From the NCBI GenBank assembly GCA_002340255.1, contig DDLS01000140.1, positions 1 through 64,000 of the forward strand: 64,000 nt of DNA, given 5' to 3'. Positions within the stretch are counted from its first letter, which is position 1. Each line of letters starts with the position of its first letter. The position numbers were made by a program, and so were the translations under genes. The notes under the pieces are model-generated. The model had not been told where the DNA came from. It ran no database searches and worked only from the letters and a program-made list of their open reading frames with translations. The DNA is from Cyanobacteria bacterium UBA2566 (GTDB lineage: Bacteria > Cyanobacteriota > Cyanobacteriia > Cyanobacteriales > Desertifilaceae). This document shows positions 9,496 to 18,270 of the stretch, one piece after another.

Positions 9496-10872
9496 TCAAA
9501 GTTTAAGAATGTATTTAGCAATTTCTAATGTCATTAGAAAACTCACCGCATTAGCTAGTTGCTGTTGTTTATAAGTTAAACCAGACTTTTTATCGGTATC
9601 AAGTCCACCACAAAAAGTAAACCAATCCGGTAATGATTGTAGGCGAGTCGCTTCTCTTAATGACAAATTTCGATTTTGCTCAGGATGCACCAACATACTT
9701 TTTCTATAATTCCCTATTGTCACTGAAGGTTCATCCCATTTAAGTCGTCTGTAGATATTACTGTGCGTTCTATCAACATCTTTATAATTTGACATCATAT
9801 GTCTAATATTCTTCCAGTTACCACCTGGAGGAATATGACGATAACGCTCAATGACATAATCAGCTTGTCTAGATACAAGGTGACCTTCTATAATACCGGG
9901 CGGTGACATTTCACGCATTTTTTTCAAAAAAACATTCTGATTTAGCTGCCCTTCAGAAATGTCTCGATATTTTTGAAGAATTCTAGACTCTCCATTAGAT
10001 ATCCTAGGTAAATCTGATATTGCCTCTCTAACTGTGACATATTCAAACTCTCCCATTGGGCCATGTGTCGGTAAAGGAAACGGCCCCCATTCTCCAAAGT
10101 CATTGGTATTATACCCTAGATCTTTATGTAATGCTAGTAAGAAAAAACGATTTCGATGTTGCGGAACACCATACCATGCAGCATCTAAAACAGCAGGAAA
10201 GATCAAGTAACCTGATTTTCTTAACTTTTTTTCAACATAATCTACTACAGTGATTCTGTTATCTGTTGACATAACTGAACGAGGAGTCCAAAGAATTCCT
10301 TGTACATTTTCTAAAAGAATCACTTTAGGGTCTAATGCAATTGAAAAATCTATAAAACATTCAACTAACTTATTGTGTTCTTTTTTACTATCCCATCCTC
10401 TTCTGTTTGATGGAGAAAATCCCTGACATGGTGTTCCTCCAATAACAACATCAATACCTCCAGCTTCTTGAACTATATTTTTTATTCTTTGACGATGAAA
10501 ATCTTGAATTAAATCTGTAGGAGAAAATTCAGAAGGTATAAGTCCCTTCGTATTGTCAGACAAATGACTATTGAAATATCTATAGTTTTCTTCTAAACTT
10601 TTTAAGTAAATAGGATTAATTTCAGCAGAAGATAGAATTCTATATCTACTATTTGGATTTCCAGCCATTAAAAACCCTAATCCCATTCCTCCTGCACCAG
10701 CAAAAAGTTCTACAACTCTGAGAGTTTTTTGATCTTTAGCCAAAATACCTTTTTCAATACGACACTGTTCTATCTTGGCTAAGTCATTAAATTTTTGGTC
10801 TTGCTGCTCACCTAATCTTATATTCGCTCTGTAACGGATTTGAGATCCTGGATTGTAAGAATTTTTACGCAT
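9496..10872 (-). CDS. DNA (cytosine-5) methyltransferase
   Basis: Transfers a methyl group from S-adenosylmethionine to carbon 5 of cytosine in DNA. The 458-residue protein has the motifs in family order: SAM-binding FAGAGGMGLG near residue 57, catalytic GGTPCQGFSPS near 147, ENVQG near 189, QHRNRFF near 235, a variable target-recognition region, and QLANAVSF near 438 (motif X). About 55 residues precede motif I. The target sequence cannot be read from the protein. It is the first gene of a two-gene minus-strand unit with the Z1 ATPase. The gene is AT-rich and free of HIP1 sites, unlike its flanks. A stand-alone methyltransferase is possible, but pairing with Z1 argues for a defence role. Confidence 0.93.
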   Translation of the reverse strand: MRKNSYNPGSQIRYRANIRLGEQQDQKFNDLAKIEQCRIEKGILAKDQKTLRVVELFAGAGGMGLGFLMAGNPNSRYRILSSAEINPIYLKSLEENYRYFNSHLSDNTKGLIPSEFSPTDLIQDFHRQRIKNIVQEAGGIDVVIGGTPCQGFSPSNRRGWDSKKEHNKLVECFIDFSIALDPKVILLENVQGILWTPRSVMSTDNRITVVDYVEKKLRKSGYLIFPAVLDAAWYGVPQHRNRFFLLALHKDLGYNTNDFGEWGPFPLPTHGPMGEFEYVTVREAISDLPRISNGESRILQKYRDISEGQLNQNVFLKKMREMSPPGIIEGHLVSRQADYVIERYRHIPPGGNWKNIRHMMSNYKDVDRTHSNIYRRLKWDEPSVTIGNYRKSMLVHPEQNRNLSLREATRLQSLPDWFTFCGGLDTDKKSGLTYKQQQLANAVSFLMTLEIAKYILKL

Positions 10873-11192
10873 TGGCCGAGCATATTACTATTTTAGAGTC
10901 TGACAGATACTATAATTAAGTACATAGTGATAGTTCGGATCTTAATTACTTCCTTAAAAGTAGCGTAAAAACCTCAAATCACTGGTATATAATCGTTTGA
11001 TTATCCCAACCTTTAATAATACCATAGCAGAGCGTTAAATGTCAAAACTAGCCACAAACCCGGTATAAACAAATCTTCATCAACTTTGAGGAGCTTGGCA
11101 GAAACTTCGCAATTTGCTAAGATAGATCGACTGATCAATATATTTATTTATCACATGGGGATTGATTATGGAATCTTCTGGGTTAGATATTT
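10873..11192. other. AT-rich divergent intergenic region
   Basis: This 320-base stretch separates the minus-strand methyltransferase from plus-strand higB and must hold both promoters. It is AT-rich, with TATAAT-like hexamers near 10908-10915, but no pair of promoter boxes is convincing. I see no gene, RNA gene or HIP1 site in it. Confidence 0.4.
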
Positions 11193-11495
11193 ATGCACAT
11201 CATCACGCGTTCTCGGCTTGTAGAGTTTTGGGAGAAACATCCCGACTCTAAAACGAGCTTACTTCTTTGGTATAAGCTTGCTACTACTGCAAAATGGAAA
11301 AATTTTGTCGAGTTACGTGAAGTTTTTTCATCTGCCGATCAAGTAAGAAACTTTACGGTGTTTAATATTGGTGGTAACAAGTATCGTTTAATAGCTTTGA
11401 TTGATTACACTTACCGAAAAGTCTTTATCCGCCATCTTCTCACTCATGCAGAGTATGATAAAGATGATTGGAAAAATGATGAGTGGTACGAGTAA
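11193..11495 (+). CDS. higB: HigB-type mRNA interferase toxin
   Basis: A 100-residue toxin of the RelE/HigB superfamily that is expected to cleave mRNA on the ribosome. The opening MHIITRSRLVEFWEKHPD is characteristic of this HigB group, followed by WKNFVELREVF and the core strand YRLIALIDYTYRKVFIRHLLTHAEYDK with the conserved histidine and arginine. The start at 11193 fits the family N-terminus exactly. The antitoxin gene follows after 76 bases, toxin first, as usual for hig loci. It is part of the accessory island between the two leuA copies. Confidence 0.9.
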   Translation: MHIITRSRLVEFWEKHPDSKTSLLLWYKLATTAKWKNFVELREVFSSADQVRNFTVFNIGGNKYRLIALIDYTYRKVFIRHLLTHAEYDKDDWKNDEWYE

Positions 11496-11542
11496 GCTTT
11501 TGTTTTAATACTCCAAAAATTGGGTAAAGTTTACAGTTATTG

Positions 11543-11598
11543 GGTCGCCGCCAAACACGGGCGCTAAACATATGTTAAAAACTCAATCTAGCAATTAT
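11543..11598 (+). repeat. 56-bp direct repeat, copy 1
   Basis: This segment matches 12724-12779 at 49 of 56 positions. It lies just upstream of and across the start of higA. Copy 2 ends exactly where the partial leuA copy begins, so recombination involving this sequence probably shaped the right end of the island. Confidence 0.7.
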
Positions 11599-11991
11599 AT
11601 TGACCTTCTGCAAGACTTTCCACCTCGTCCCATTAAATCAGAGGAGGATCTACTTGCTGCTCAACAAGTGATTGATACTTTACTAGATTCTGGTGAACTC
11701 ACACCGGACAAACGAGATTACCTGAACCTCTTGGGTCTTCTGGTTCATGAGTATGAAGAAAAGTATGTATTGATTCCCGACTTAAATGGGGTTGAGTTAC
11801 TGAAAGCACTGATTGATGAGTTGGGTTTGAAGCAAAAAGATTTAGTCCCAATTTTCAAAACGGAGTCCATTATTTCTGACGTTCTTAATGGTAAACGAAA
11901 GTTGACGGTGGAACATATTGAAAAATTAGCGGATTTCTTCCAGGTGTCTCCATCGGTGTTTTTCAGGCGATCGCCAGCACAGGAAGTCTAG
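11572..11991 (+). CDS. higA: HigA-type antitoxin, XRE-family regulator
   Basis: A 139-residue antitoxin expected to bind HigB and repress its own operon. The N-terminal half (about 1-75) is helical, with acidic and hydrophobic residues. The C-terminal half is an XRE helix-turn-helix (LKALIDELGLKQKDLVPIF, then LNGKRKLTVEHIEKLADFF, about 80-125). This layout fits the HigA group that partners the HigB type upstream. The 5' end overlaps copy 1 of the 56-bp repeat, so the first nine codons are shared with the sequence at the leuA junction. Confidence 0.88.
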   Translation: MLKTQSSNYIDLLQDFPPRPIKSEEDLLAAQQVIDTLLDSGELTPDKRDYLNLLGLLVHEYEEKYVLIPDLNGVELLKALIDELGLKQKDLVPIFKTESIISDVLNGKRKLTVEHIEKLADFFQVSPSVFFRRSPAQEV

Positions 11992-12087
11992 TGTTGTCAG
12001 TGATACATAAGCATCGAGGGGCGATCGCACTCACTCATTCTCTGCTATATCATGAAAGAACCCTAACCCAAGATTCAGAGATAGAGT

Positions 12088-12309
12088 ATGGAAAGCATTA
12101 GCATCCAAGTGGATTCAGAAATCGCTCAAGTCTATCAAGGTTTTTCCTTGATAGAACGTCAGAAGATACAAATCATTGTCAATGGATGGCTTAAACAAAT
12201 GATGAAAAAGCGATCGCTAGACGAGATCATTGACGACATGCGATCGCAAGCACAAGAAAATGGCCTAACTCAAGAAGTTTTAGACGAAATCTTGAGTGAA
12301 GATGTCTAA
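12088..12309 (+). CDS. Small type II antitoxin candidate
   Basis: A 73-residue protein with a short N-terminal strand (ISIQVDSEIAQVY), a helical middle and an acidic C-terminus ([27 protein letters not shown]). The size, the layout and the 8-base overlap with a PIN-domain gene suggest the antitoxin of a PIN-toxin pair, with a probable DNA-binding N-terminus. The family is a common small cyanobacterial antitoxin type, but I cannot name it with certainty. HIP1 sites appear in this gene, unlike the island genes to its left. Confidence 0.75.
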   Translation: MESISIQVDSEIAQVYQGFSLIERQKIQIIVNGWLKQMMKKRSLDEIIDDMRSQAQENGLTQEVLDEILSEDV

Positions 12310-12781
12310 ACTGAGATTTGTCATTGATACCAATACTCTAGTTAGCAGTATTTTAATTCCCTCATCTGTACCCGCTCAAGCCTTCAGTCTGATAGAAAAA
12401 TTGGGGATTTTTCTAGTTTCTATTCCTACCATTGAAGAGTTACAGGAGGTGTTGACGCGGCCAAAATTTGATAAATATGTATCTGCATTAACCCGTTCGG
12501 AATTTGTTGCTCAATTTATCGAAATATCCGAACTGATTGCGATTGAAGAATCCATTGTTGCTTGTCGCGATGCCAAAGATAATAAATTTCTAGAAGTAGC
12601 TGTCAATGGTCAAGCTGACTATTTAATTACAGGAGATCGAGACTTACTCAGCCTACATCCATTTAGAGAGATTCAGATTCTCAATCCCGCCAAATTTGTA
12701 AATGATTACCACAATCACGAAGCGGTCGCTGCCAAACACGGGCGCAAAGAATATGTTAAATACTCAATTTCGCAATTATGA
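12302..12781 (+). CDS. PIN-domain ribonuclease toxin
   Basis: Putative metal-dependent ribonuclease toxin. Acidic residues of the PIN fold are visible: [11 protein letters not shown] at the N-terminus, [25 protein letters not shown] and [12 protein letters not shown]. The start at 12302 gives an 8-base overlap with the antitoxin; an alternative ATG lies at 12296. The natural end of the family is near [11 protein letters not shown]. The last 20 or so residues (from [12 protein letters not shown]) are encoded by copy 2 of the 56-bp repeat and look like an added tail from the rearrangement at the leuA junction. Confidence 0.85.
   Translation: MSKLRFVIDTNTLVSSILIPSSVPAQAFSLIEKLGIFLVSIPTIEELQEVLTRPKFDKYVSALTRSEFVAQFIEISELIAIEESIVACRDAKDNKFLEVAVNGQADYLITGDRDLLSLHPFREIQILNPAKFVNDYHNHEAVAAKHGRKEYVKYSISQL
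12724..12779 (+). repeat. 56-bp direct repeat, copy 2, at island/leuA junction
   Basis: Matches 11543-11598 at 49 of 56 positions. It encodes the tail of the PIN toxin and stops immediately before the partial leuA copy, which marks the right boundary of the island. Confidence 0.7.
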
Positions 12782-12783
12782 AG

Positions 12784-13236
12784 AAGGAGATCAGCGACTG
12801 GGATATCGAGGCGATCGTGAATGATGAGATTCAACAAGCGCCGGACTTCTTCCGTTTGGAGTTGGTGCAAGTCTCCTGTGGCGATCGCGCACAACCGACG
12901 GCAACGGTAACCGTGCGGACTCCAGACGGGGAAGAACTGACCGATGCGGCGATCGGCACGGGGCCGGTGGATGCAATTTATAAGGCGATTAATCGGGTGA
13001 TTAATGTGCCCAATAAGCTGATCGAGTTCTCCGTGCAGTCGGTGACGGCGGGGATTGATGCGATCGGTGAAGTTACCATCCGCGTGCAACATGAAGACCG
13101 GGTATACTCCGGCCATGCAGCGAATACGGATATTGTAGTCGCGTCTGCTCAAGCTTATGTCAACGCCCTCAACCGTCTGTCGGAAGCGTTGAAAAAAGAT
13201 CGCCTTCACGCGCAACATGAAACTGCTGTGGTTTAA
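12784..13236 (+). pseudogene. Partial second copy of leuA (3' end, regulatory domain)
   Basis: Corresponds to bases 6841-7293 of leuA, covering the last 150 codons (the leucine-binding dimer domain) without the catalytic barrel. An ATG at 12778 opens a 152-residue frame, but expression as a free domain is unproven. About 28 base differences give only two amino-acid changes (A to E near 50, E to D near 143), so both copies evolved under selection in full-length genes before being brought together. A 122-base tract (7114-7235, matching 13057-13178) is identical. This is best read as the leftover 3' end of the resident leuA after an island arrived with its own leuA end. Confidence 0.9.
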
Positions 13237-13247
13237 TTAACGGGTCT

Positions 13248-13281
13248 GGATAAGGAGGCATTTTGATTTTCCTCCTTATCC
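13248..13281 (+). terminator. Hairpin after partial leuA copy
   Basis: Perfect 11-bp stem (GGATAAGGAGG and CCTCCTTATCC) with a 12-base loop, 12 bases after the stop. It is the counterpart of the hairpin at 7304-7337, with compensating differences in the arms, so the duplication extends past the coding region. Confidence 0.65.
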
Positions 13282-13348
13282 ATCTTAGAAATATCATTGT
13301 GTGTAGATAATGGCCGCAAGAAACCCGGTGTCTTTCCTGCCAAAGGGT

Positions 13349-14560
13349 TTATCGCAAACATTGCCAGGTTTGACGGGCGATCGCCCAATCTTCTTCCGTA
13401 TGAATCACGTAAATGCGCACGGCAGAATCTGGAGTCGCAATATCTACATCCATGGGAGAGTTCGCATTTTTCTCCACATCTAACGTTAATCTCAAAAACT
13501 CAAATCCTTCACAGGCTCTTTGGCGCACGTCTACTGAATTTTCGCCTACACCTGCGGTAAAGACCAGAACATCTAATCCGCCCAAGCTGGCTAACATTTC
13601 ACCGATCGCACTCCGCAGGCGATGAATATACAGATCGAAGGCCAATTCTGCCCGTTCATTCTTCTCATTCATCGCTTGTAGAATGGTTCGCAGATCTGCC
13701 GACAGTCCGGAAACCCCTTTGAAACCGGATTCTTTATTCAGCATTCGGTCAATGCTATTGACATCAAAGCCGCGATCGCGCATTAGATAAAAGATGATCG
13801 CTGGATCGATCGAACCGCTCCGGGTTCCCATCATCAGTCCCTCTAAAGGCGTAAACCCCATGGTGGTATTAACACTAATACCCTCTTTCACCGCAGCCAA
13901 GGAACAGCCATTGCCCAAATGACAGGTAATCATCTTCAACGACTCTAGGGGTTTTTCCATTAACTCAGCCGTACGTAGGGCACAATAGCGGTGACTGGTT
14001 CCATGGAAGCCATAGCGCCGCACCCCTTGCTCAAACCACTCATAGGGAATAGGGTATACCGCCGCTTCTGGGGGCATCTGGCTGTGAAAAGCAGTGTCAA
14101 ATACTGCCACCTGGGGCACGTCGGGTAAGACCCTCTCCACAGCTTCTATCCCCTGCAAATTGGCTGGATTGTGCGATGGTGCCAGGGGGATAAGTTGGGT
14201 AATAGTGGCTTGGACTTCTGGGGTGATGCGGGTAGCTTCGGAATATTCCGTTCCCCCATGCACCACCCGATGACCGACAGCATTAATCTCCGAGAGGCTC
14301 TCTAAAACTTGGGTATCTCCGCTCACCAGGGTTTGCAGGAGTTTAGAGATCGCCTCTTCCTTCGCATCACTGGGTAAGTTGGTTTCCTGCTCGATCCCAT
14401 TCGCCTTGACTTTCATTACCCCATAGTCCGTGGCCACTGTCCAGTCAATGGTCGCTTCCCACAGGGGATGGGGAGGATGGGCCGGGAGTTGGTCTCCGGT
14501 AATGTCATATAAACAGCTTTTTTGGGAGCTGGAACCCGCGTTTAAAACCAGGATTTTCAT
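13349..14560 (-). CDS. ackA: Acetate kinase
   Basis: Interconverts acetyl phosphate plus ADP with acetate plus ATP. MKILVLNAGSSSQK opens the first ASKHA ATPase lobe; TAFHSQMPPEAAVYPIPY, YGFHGTSHRY, ITCHLGNGCS and VFTAGVGENS follow in family order over 403 residues. The start at 14560 is chosen because it opens the conserved N-terminus and overlaps the pta stop codon as ATGA, implying translational coupling. A longer frame to 14584 would lie wholly inside pta. The gene converges on the partial leuA copy. Confidence 0.97.
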   Translation of the reverse strand: MKILVLNAGSSSQKSCLYDITGDQLPAHPPHPLWEATIDWTVATDYGVMKVKANGIEQETNLPSDAKEEAISKLLQTLVSGDTQVLESLSEINAVGHRVVHGGTEYSEATRITPEVQATITQLIPLAPSHNPANLQGIEAVERVLPDVPQVAVFDTAFHSQMPPEAAVYPIPYEWFEQGVRRYGFHGTSHRYCALRTAELMEKPLESLKMITCHLGNGCSLAAVKEGISVNTTMGFTPLEGLMMGTRSGSIDPAIIFYLMRDRGFDVNSIDRMLNKESGFKGVSGLSADLRTILQAMNEKNERAELAFDLYIHRLRSAIGEMLASLGGLDVLVFTAGVGENSVDVRQRACEGFEFLRLTLDVEKNANSPMDVDIATPDSAVRIYVIHTEEDWAIARQTWQCLR

Positions 14561-16677
14561 GGGCTTGGGGAATTCAGAGGACAAATGGTTTGGGTTTGGA
14601 TGGCAGTAATGGTGACGGTATTGATAATGTCGGTAACTGTACAGCCGCGACTGAGGTCATTGACGGGTTTACGCAAACCTTGTAAAACGGGGCCAATGGC
14701 GATCGCTCCTGTTTCCCGTTGGACGGCTTTATAAGTATTGTTCCCGGTATTTAAATCGGGGAAAACTAAAACAGTCGCTTGTCCCGCAACCTCAGAATCG
14801 GGGATTTTTTGAGCGCCCACGTCTGGATCGACAGCGGCATCATATTGAATGGGCCCTTCGATTTTCAAATCGGGGCGTTTTTGTTGAGCTAAATGGGTAG
14901 CTTTCCTCACTTTTTCCACTTCTTCTCCTTTACCTGATTCTCCAGAGGAATAGGAGAGTAAGGCAACTCTGGGTTCAATTCCAAATCGTTTGGCAGTATC
15001 CGCAGAAGAGAGGGCAATTTCTGCTAATTGTTCGGCCGTGGGGTTCGGATTCACGGCACAATCTCCGTAGACCAATACCCGGTCTTCTAAACACATGAGA
15101 AAGACTGAAGAAACAATGGAACACTCTGGCTGAGTTTTGATAATTTGTAGCGCGGGGCGAATGGTATGTTGGGTAGTGTGGACGGCTCCAGAAACCATGC
15201 CATCGGCATCCCCACTATAGACCATGAGTGTACCAAAGTAGGAGACATCCATGATTAAGTCTTTAGCCATATCAAGGCTAAGATTTTTATGTTTGCGGCA
15301 TTCATAGAGGGTTTCGGCATAGCGATCGAAGTTTTCACTTATGGCAGGATTGATAATTTGGACTTGGTTTAAATCCAGGCGAATATTATGTTTTTTCAGC
15401 GTTTGTTCAAGGCTTGAGAGGCTACCTAAGAGAGTAATATTCACTAAACCTTGGGATAACAGGACACTCGTCGCCTGCAATATCCGAGGATCGTTGCCTT
15501 CTGGAAGAACAATATGGCGTTTTTGGGCTTTGGCCTGTTGTACCAAGTTGTAGGTAAACATTTTCGGGGTCATGCCCTTGATTTTTATGCCTTCAATACG
15601 CTCTTCTAGTTCTTGCAAGTTAACGTAGCGATCGAAGGTTTCTATCGCCACATGGATTTTTTCGCGATCGCCACAGGTGAGGGAAATATGTAGATCGTGA
15701 ATGGCTGAAGCCGTCGTATAGGTATCGCTTTTGACGCATAAAATAGGCGGTGGATCGGGTAAACCATCCAGGAGTTTGGCAATCACTCGGTGGGGTTGAA
15801 TACCACAGGAAAGAACTAAACCGGCTAAATTAGGGTAATTTACAGATTGATCGGCCTGTACAACACCGAGAATAACATCCGAGCGATCGCCAGGAGTTAT
15901 GGCTAGATTACCCTCCTTTAAACGCTCAAGGGCATGTTGCACTTGCATCGCGGCTACCACGTACTTGTTGGCTAGGTTATTGAGCCGTTTATGTCCATAT
16001 AGGACTTCAGCATTCAGTTGTTCTACAACATCCCGCATCCGGGGACTACTGAGCCGACGGTCGTAGGGAATCACTGAAACTAAGCTTTCGGGCAAATCCA
16101 ATTCTTTCACCAAACTGGCTTTGAGCGTATCCACCCGATCCGGTTGGGCTAAGTTCAGAATTACCCCAACCACATCGCATTCCTTTTCCCGATACACATC
16201 CAGGGGCAGTTGTACAGAATTAATGGCTTCTTCTGGGGTGCGATCGCTGGCCTTGCCCACAATTAAGACGGGACAGCCTAAATTTTTGACAATTTCTACA
16301 TTCAGATCGAATTCAAAAGCCGCTTCTTGGCCTTTGAAATCCGAACCTTCACAGACCACAAAATCATATTTCTTTTCTAATTGTTTATATCGCTCAATAA
16401 TCCGATCCAAGAGGTCATCCAAATGATGATGACTCAGTAAATCTGTCGCTTCCTGCAAGTATAAGCCAAAGGCATCTTCTGGAGATTGTTTCAGCCTAAA
16501 ATGGGTGAGAATCAGTTTAATATCATCATCAATATCCCCCGCTTCGGGTTTACGAATGATGGGGCGAAAAAATCCAATATTGCTCGTTTTCCGGGATAAG
16601 CATTCAATTACCCCTAAGGAAACAAGAGCTTTTCCACTGGCGACTTCTGTTGTACTAACGTATAAAGAATGGGCCAT
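14557..16677 (-). CDS. pta: Phosphate acetyltransferase
   Basis: Interconverts acetyl-CoA plus phosphate with acetyl phosphate plus CoA. This is the long three-domain form (706 residues): an N-terminal P-loop-like domain (VSTTEVASGKALVSLG, a degenerate nucleotide-binding loop), a DRTGG domain about 220-330 (GDRSDVILGVVQ), and a C-terminal PTA/PTB catalytic domain from about 389 (KRHIVLPEGNDPRIL; VFPDLNTGNNTYK). It is first in the pta-ackA operon with a 4-base overlap. Together with phosphoketolase at 18635 it completes a route between sugar phosphates, acetyl-CoA and acetate. Confidence 0.96.
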   Translation of the reverse strand: MAHSLYVSTTEVASGKALVSLGVIECLSRKTSNIGFFRPIIRKPEAGDIDDDIKLILTHFRLKQSPEDAFGLYLQEATDLLSHHHLDDLLDRIIERYKQLEKKYDFVVCEGSDFKGQEAAFEFDLNVEIVKNLGCPVLIVGKASDRTPEEAINSVQLPLDVYREKECDVVGVILNLAQPDRVDTLKASLVKELDLPESLVSVIPYDRRLSSPRMRDVVEQLNAEVLYGHKRLNNLANKYVVAAMQVQHALERLKEGNLAITPGDRSDVILGVVQADQSVNYPNLAGLVLSCGIQPHRVIAKLLDGLPDPPPILCVKSDTYTTASAIHDLHISLTCGDREKIHVAIETFDRYVNLQELEERIEGIKIKGMTPKMFTYNLVQQAKAQKRHIVLPEGNDPRILQATSVLLSQGLVNITLLGSLSSLEQTLKKHNIRLDLNQVQIINPAISENFDRYAETLYECRKHKNLSLDMAKDLIMDVSYFGTLMVYSGDADGMVSGAVHTTQHTIRPALQIIKTQPECSIVSSVFLMCLEDRVLVYGDCAVNPNPTAEQLAEIALSSADTAKRFGIEPRVALLSYSSGESGKGEEVEKVRKATHLAQQKRPDLKIEGPIQYDAAVDPDVGAQKIPDSEVAGQATVLVFPDLNTGNNTYKAVQRETGAIAIGPVLQGLRKPVNDLSRGCTVTDIINTVTITAIQTQTICPLNSPSP

Positions 16678-16719
16678 AGTCTACTCACCTTAAATATTGT
16701 AAAAGAAAAAGAATGGATG

Positions 16720-17358
16720 CTAAGTTCCAGGCCGCGATCGCAGCGCGCTTTCTAGATGGGAGCGATCGGCTAATTGGTGTAACAAGGGGCCATGGGGGCG
16801 CATTTCCACGATGCTCACCCCACCGACTGGCATGGCAATGCGATCGCGAAATCGTCCCACATCAATCCCCAATAACCGGCATAACATAATGCGAATAGTG
16901 GCTTTATGGGAGACCACCAGCACATTACCAGAGGAATAACGACCCTCAATTTCCTGGATCGCTACAGACGCGCGTCGGGAAACATCAATACCCTTTTCAC
17001 CTCCTGTGGGGGCATTCCAGCCTGGATCGGTTAACCAGCGAACATAGTCATCATGATAAGTTTGGTTTACGGTTGCGGGCTGTTCTCCTTCCCATTGTCC
17101 GTAATTGAGTTCCTTAAGTCCCTCCCGCAGTTCCATCTCTAGCTTCAGGATTTGGCACAAGGGGGTTGCTGTGGCGATCGTCCGTTTCATCGGACTCACA
17201 TAAGCTGCTCTCCAATCCAATTTTGCATAGGCTTGGGCAAACTGTTGAGCCATTTTTTCTCCATCTTCGGTCAACTCAGGATCGAGCACACCACAATAAC
17301 CTCCCTCTTGACTGTAGGTCGTTTCTCCATGTCTAAGAAAATATAAAGTTAGGCTCAT
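16720..17358 (-). CDS. Histidine phosphatase family protein
   Basis: A phosphoglycerate-mutase-like phosphatase of 212 residues. The catalytic RHG signature (LYFLRHGETTYS) is near residue 9, with the partner arginine region YVSPMKRTIATA, the ELNYGQWEG acid motif and VVSHKATIRIM carrying the second catalytic histidine. The substrate is unknown; the family includes phosphoglycerate mutases, sugar phosphatases and cobalamin phosphatases. The start at 17358 is preferred over an upstream one because it opens directly on the family's first strand. It lies 43 bases upstream of pta on the same strand and could be co-transcribed. Confidence 0.9.
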   Translation of the reverse strand: MSLTLYFLRHGETTYSQEGGYCGVLDPELTEDGEKMAQQFAQAYAKLDWRAAYVSPMKRTIATATPLCQILKLEMELREGLKELNYGQWEGEQPATVNQTYHDDYVRWLTDPGWNAPTGGEKGIDVSRRASVAIQEIEGRYSSGNVLVVSHKATIRIMLCRLLGIDVGRFRDRIAMPVGGVSIVEMRPHGPLLHQLADRSHLESALRSRPGT

Positions 17359-17562
17359 AAGATTAAACGGGTCACAGATGAAATGCTTGTTCCCATTATG
17401 TTCTAGCAAGAGAGACTTAGTTTAAAACTACCAAACTCCTTAATTTTTTGATATTAATATCAAGTTAAGTCTCCCTTAAGATGACCTGTAATATTATTTT
17501 TCTATGAAAATCCACTTAACAAGGGGCTGGGGGGCTTTGTCTATCAAGGACCGATTCGTAGA

Positions 17563-18270
17563 CTATGGTTGACTTTGGATATCAAAAGTAATTTCGATCG
17601 ACTGGCGATGGTATTTTGTAATGTAAATTAGCAGGGCATGGATTAGTACGATTAAACCCGTTACTTCCAGCATCTCTTCCGTACTAGCGAGTAATGAATA
17701 GACTAGATTTTGCATTCCTCCTGCAATTCTAATCCAGATACTACCCATCATTTCCAATCCTAAAACGCCGAACACGTAAAGACTTCCTGCGGCGATCATC
17801 ATCTTTTTAATTTGCCTTGGTAAATGATTGACAAACTTAGAAAAATAATAGATTAATCCCAAAGTGAGAACTCCATAGGGAATCACCCAAACGGCAGAAA
17901 AGATAGCTGGTAGATGTTTGCCCACTTCCGGGACGATCATAATTTCGTGAATCTGTAAACCTTCATCTAATGCCATAAAGGCAAAAATAAAATGCAAGAC
18001 TCTCCAGTAAGAAGCAAATGGAAATTTTTCACGCTTCTCCAGTTGGAAGATGAGCTTAAACAAAAATGAGCAGAACGCCAGCAAGAGTACCGTATATAGA
18101 GTAGGAAAGTTCATTTCCCGATCCATATTAAAAATAACCATCCATTCTTGACGATAGTTAAATCCATACTTTGCTAGTTGGATCATGAGATTAACCAAAC
18201 TAAAAAGGAGAAATAAAAAAGTGAGGACTCTGGTAATACTGAATGGAGAAAATGTGTTTTTTATATTCAT
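17563..18270 (-). CDS. Polytopic membrane protein, unknown function
   Basis: I do not recognise a family. The 235-residue product from the ATG at 18270 has about six hydrophobic segments separated by short charged loops. The first follows the N-terminus directly (VLTFLFLLFSLVNLMI), and the middle carries an acidic-histidine pair (FMALDEGLQIHEIMIVPEVGKH) between membrane spans that could bind a metal or cofactor. An upstream ATG at 18285 would add only five residues. It stands alone between the histidine phosphatase and phosphoketolase genes. Confidence 0.7.
   Translation of the reverse strand: MNIKNTFSPFSITRVLTFLFLLFSLVNLMIQLAKYGFNYRQEWMVIFNMDREMNFPTLYTVLLLAFCSFLFKLIFQLEKREKFPFASYWRVLHFIFAFMALDEGLQIHEIMIVPEVGKHLPAIFSAVWVIPYGVLTLGLIYYFSKFVNHLPRQIKKMMIAAGSLYVFGVLGLEMMGSIWIRIAGGMQNLVYSLLASTEEMLEVTGLIVLIHALLIYITKYHRQSIEITFDIQSQP

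Noticed and set aside
12778..13236. A separate expressed leucine-sensing protein
   Set aside because: The frame opens with an ATG but has no ribosome site I can support, and the homology begins mid-domain. The duplication is better explained as a leftover of leuA.
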